Position numbers and translations under genes: made by a program. A stretch of DNA of 6,113 bases from Deltaproteobacteria bacterium (GTDB lineage: Bacteria; Desulfobacterota; Desulfovibrionia; Desulfovibrionales; Desulfovibrionaceae), in assembly GCA_031253875.1 (NCBI GenBank), contig JAIRVN010000179.1:1-6113 (forward strand), in the 5' to 3' direction. The notes under the pieces were generated by a model. It saw only the letters and a program-made list of their open reading frames with translations, did no database searches and was not told the DNA's origin. This document shows, piece after piece, positions 5,475-6,113 of this stretch (positions within the stretch are counted from its first letter, which is position 1; each line of letters begins with the position of its first letter).

Positions 5475-6113
5475 TTATCCGATGAGGTTCAAAGCCATTC
5501 TCGGCAGGGAGTTCGCCTGCGCCAGCATGGACACGGCAGCCTGCGTGAGAATCTGGTTACGCACGAAGCTGGTCATTTCCGCAGCCACGTCCACGTCCGA
5601 GATGCGCGATTCGGCGGCCTGCAGGTTTTCCGACTGAATGGTCAGGTTGGAAACCGTATTCTGCAGACGGTTCTGCAAGGCGCCAAGGGCCGCGCGGATC
5701 TTGTCCTTGGAGATAATGGCATCGTTGATGGCCGTCAGCGCCGCCTGCGCCGCGGACTGGGTGGAAATGGCGAAGCCGGCGATAGCTTCGTCGGACTGGT
5801 TGCCGAGGCCGAGCGAAGAGGCGGTGGCGCTGCCTATTTCAATGTAATAATAATCTTCCGCCGAGGCGTTGTTCGGGCCGAAGTGGATCTTGAGCGCGCC
5901 CGTAGCCTTGAGTTGACTGCCGTTGTGGATGCCGGACAGGCTGCCGTCGAGCAGCTTGACATTGTTGAAGTTCGTGGCGTTGGCGATACGGGTGATTTCC
6001 GAAGCCATGGCCTGGTATTCCGACTCGATCATCAGGCGCTGGGTGGAATCGTAGGTGCCGGTGGCGGCCTGTTCCGCCAGTTCCTTCATACGGATGAGCT
6101 TTTCGTCGATAAC
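5475..6113 (-). CDS. Flagellin, C-terminal 212 residues (5' end outside window)
   Basis: The filament subunit, open to the right edge of the window. The visible part begins VIDEKLIRMKELAEQAATG, the end of the conserved N-terminal D1 helix region, so about 80-85 N-terminal residues are missing and the full protein should be about 295. The second D1 helix, ending EITRIANATNFNNVKLLDG, follows. A short, variable centre contains FGPNNASAEDYYYIEIGSA. The C-terminal helical region (ALGALQNRLQNTVSNL, then SRISDVDVAAEM) ends in the classic QANSLPRMALNLIG. The centre is too short for the D2/D3 domains of enteric flagellins. Flagellin genes are normally transcribed by sigma-28, which ties this gene to flgM at the other end of the window; its own promoter lies outside. 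The stop is TAA at 5477-5475, followed by a strong terminator. Confidence 0.95.
   Translation of the reverse strand, partial: VIDEKLIRMKELAEQAATGTYDSTQRLMIESEYQAMASEITRIANATNFNNVKLLDGSLSGIHNGSQLKATGALKIHFGPNNASAEDYYYIEIGSATASSLGLGNQSDEAIAGFAISTQSAAQAALTAINDAIISKDKIRAALGALQNRLQNTVSNLTIQSENLQAAESRISDVDVAAEMTSFVRNQILTQAAVSMLAQANSLPRMALNLIG

Noticed and set aside
4808..5485. 225-codon plus-strand frame opposite the HD-domain gene
   Set aside because: The minus strand has the complete HD motif set and a proper ribosome site; the plus frame has neither.

Overview
The window looks like chromosome from a sulfate-reducing member of the Desulfovibrionaceae (Desulfovibrio type). I infer this from the gene content, not from a database search. 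A FlgM-type anti-sigma factor is paired with a DVU0524-family protein. A split FO ATP-synthase cluster (atpZ-atpI-atpB-atpE) has no b, delta or F1 genes after it. The c subunit carries a signal peptide and two extra cysteines. A short Desulfovibrio-type flagellin is also present. Base composition is moderately GC-rich, so many long antisense ORFs are only shadows.

Layout. Positions 1-1146 lie on the minus strand. Read in the direction of transcription they hold a DVU0524-family FlgM-associated gene (1146-730), flgM (621-307) and the start of an unrecognised gene that runs off the left edge (173-1). A near-perfect sigma-28 promoter (1264-1238) precedes the first gene. A near-perfect sigma-54 -24/-12 promoter (703-688) lies in the gap just before flgM. 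Positions 1147-1384 are a divergent intergenic region. From 1385 the plus strand carries atpZ, atpI, atpB and atpE, tightly packed, with a small cUUCGg hairpin between atpB and atpE and a GC-rich hairpin after atpE. Next come cobS (a cobalamin synthase), with an odd leader region, and a DedA-family membrane protein. The right end is minus strand again: a flagellin that enters from beyond the right edge and stops at 5475, a strong terminator, and an HD-domain phosphohydrolase (5368-4763) that converges on the DedA gene.

How the genes fit together. Two flagellar pieces flank an energy and cofactor block. FlgM inhibits sigma-28 until the hook is complete. The promoter arrangement suggests flgM is made early from sigma-54 and again later by readthrough from sigma-28, a negative feedback loop similar in logic to the enteric one. 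The atp genes build the FO membrane rotor and stator a subunit; the other subunits must be encoded elsewhere. CobS makes the last part of cobalamin.

I found no mobile element, CRISPR array, tRNA or rRNA, and no clearly new multi-gene system. The most interesting material is regulatory: the dual flgM promoters, and the cobS leader, which has a sequesterable Shine-Dalgarno and a 12-residue upstream peptide whose stop overlaps an in-frame GTG.
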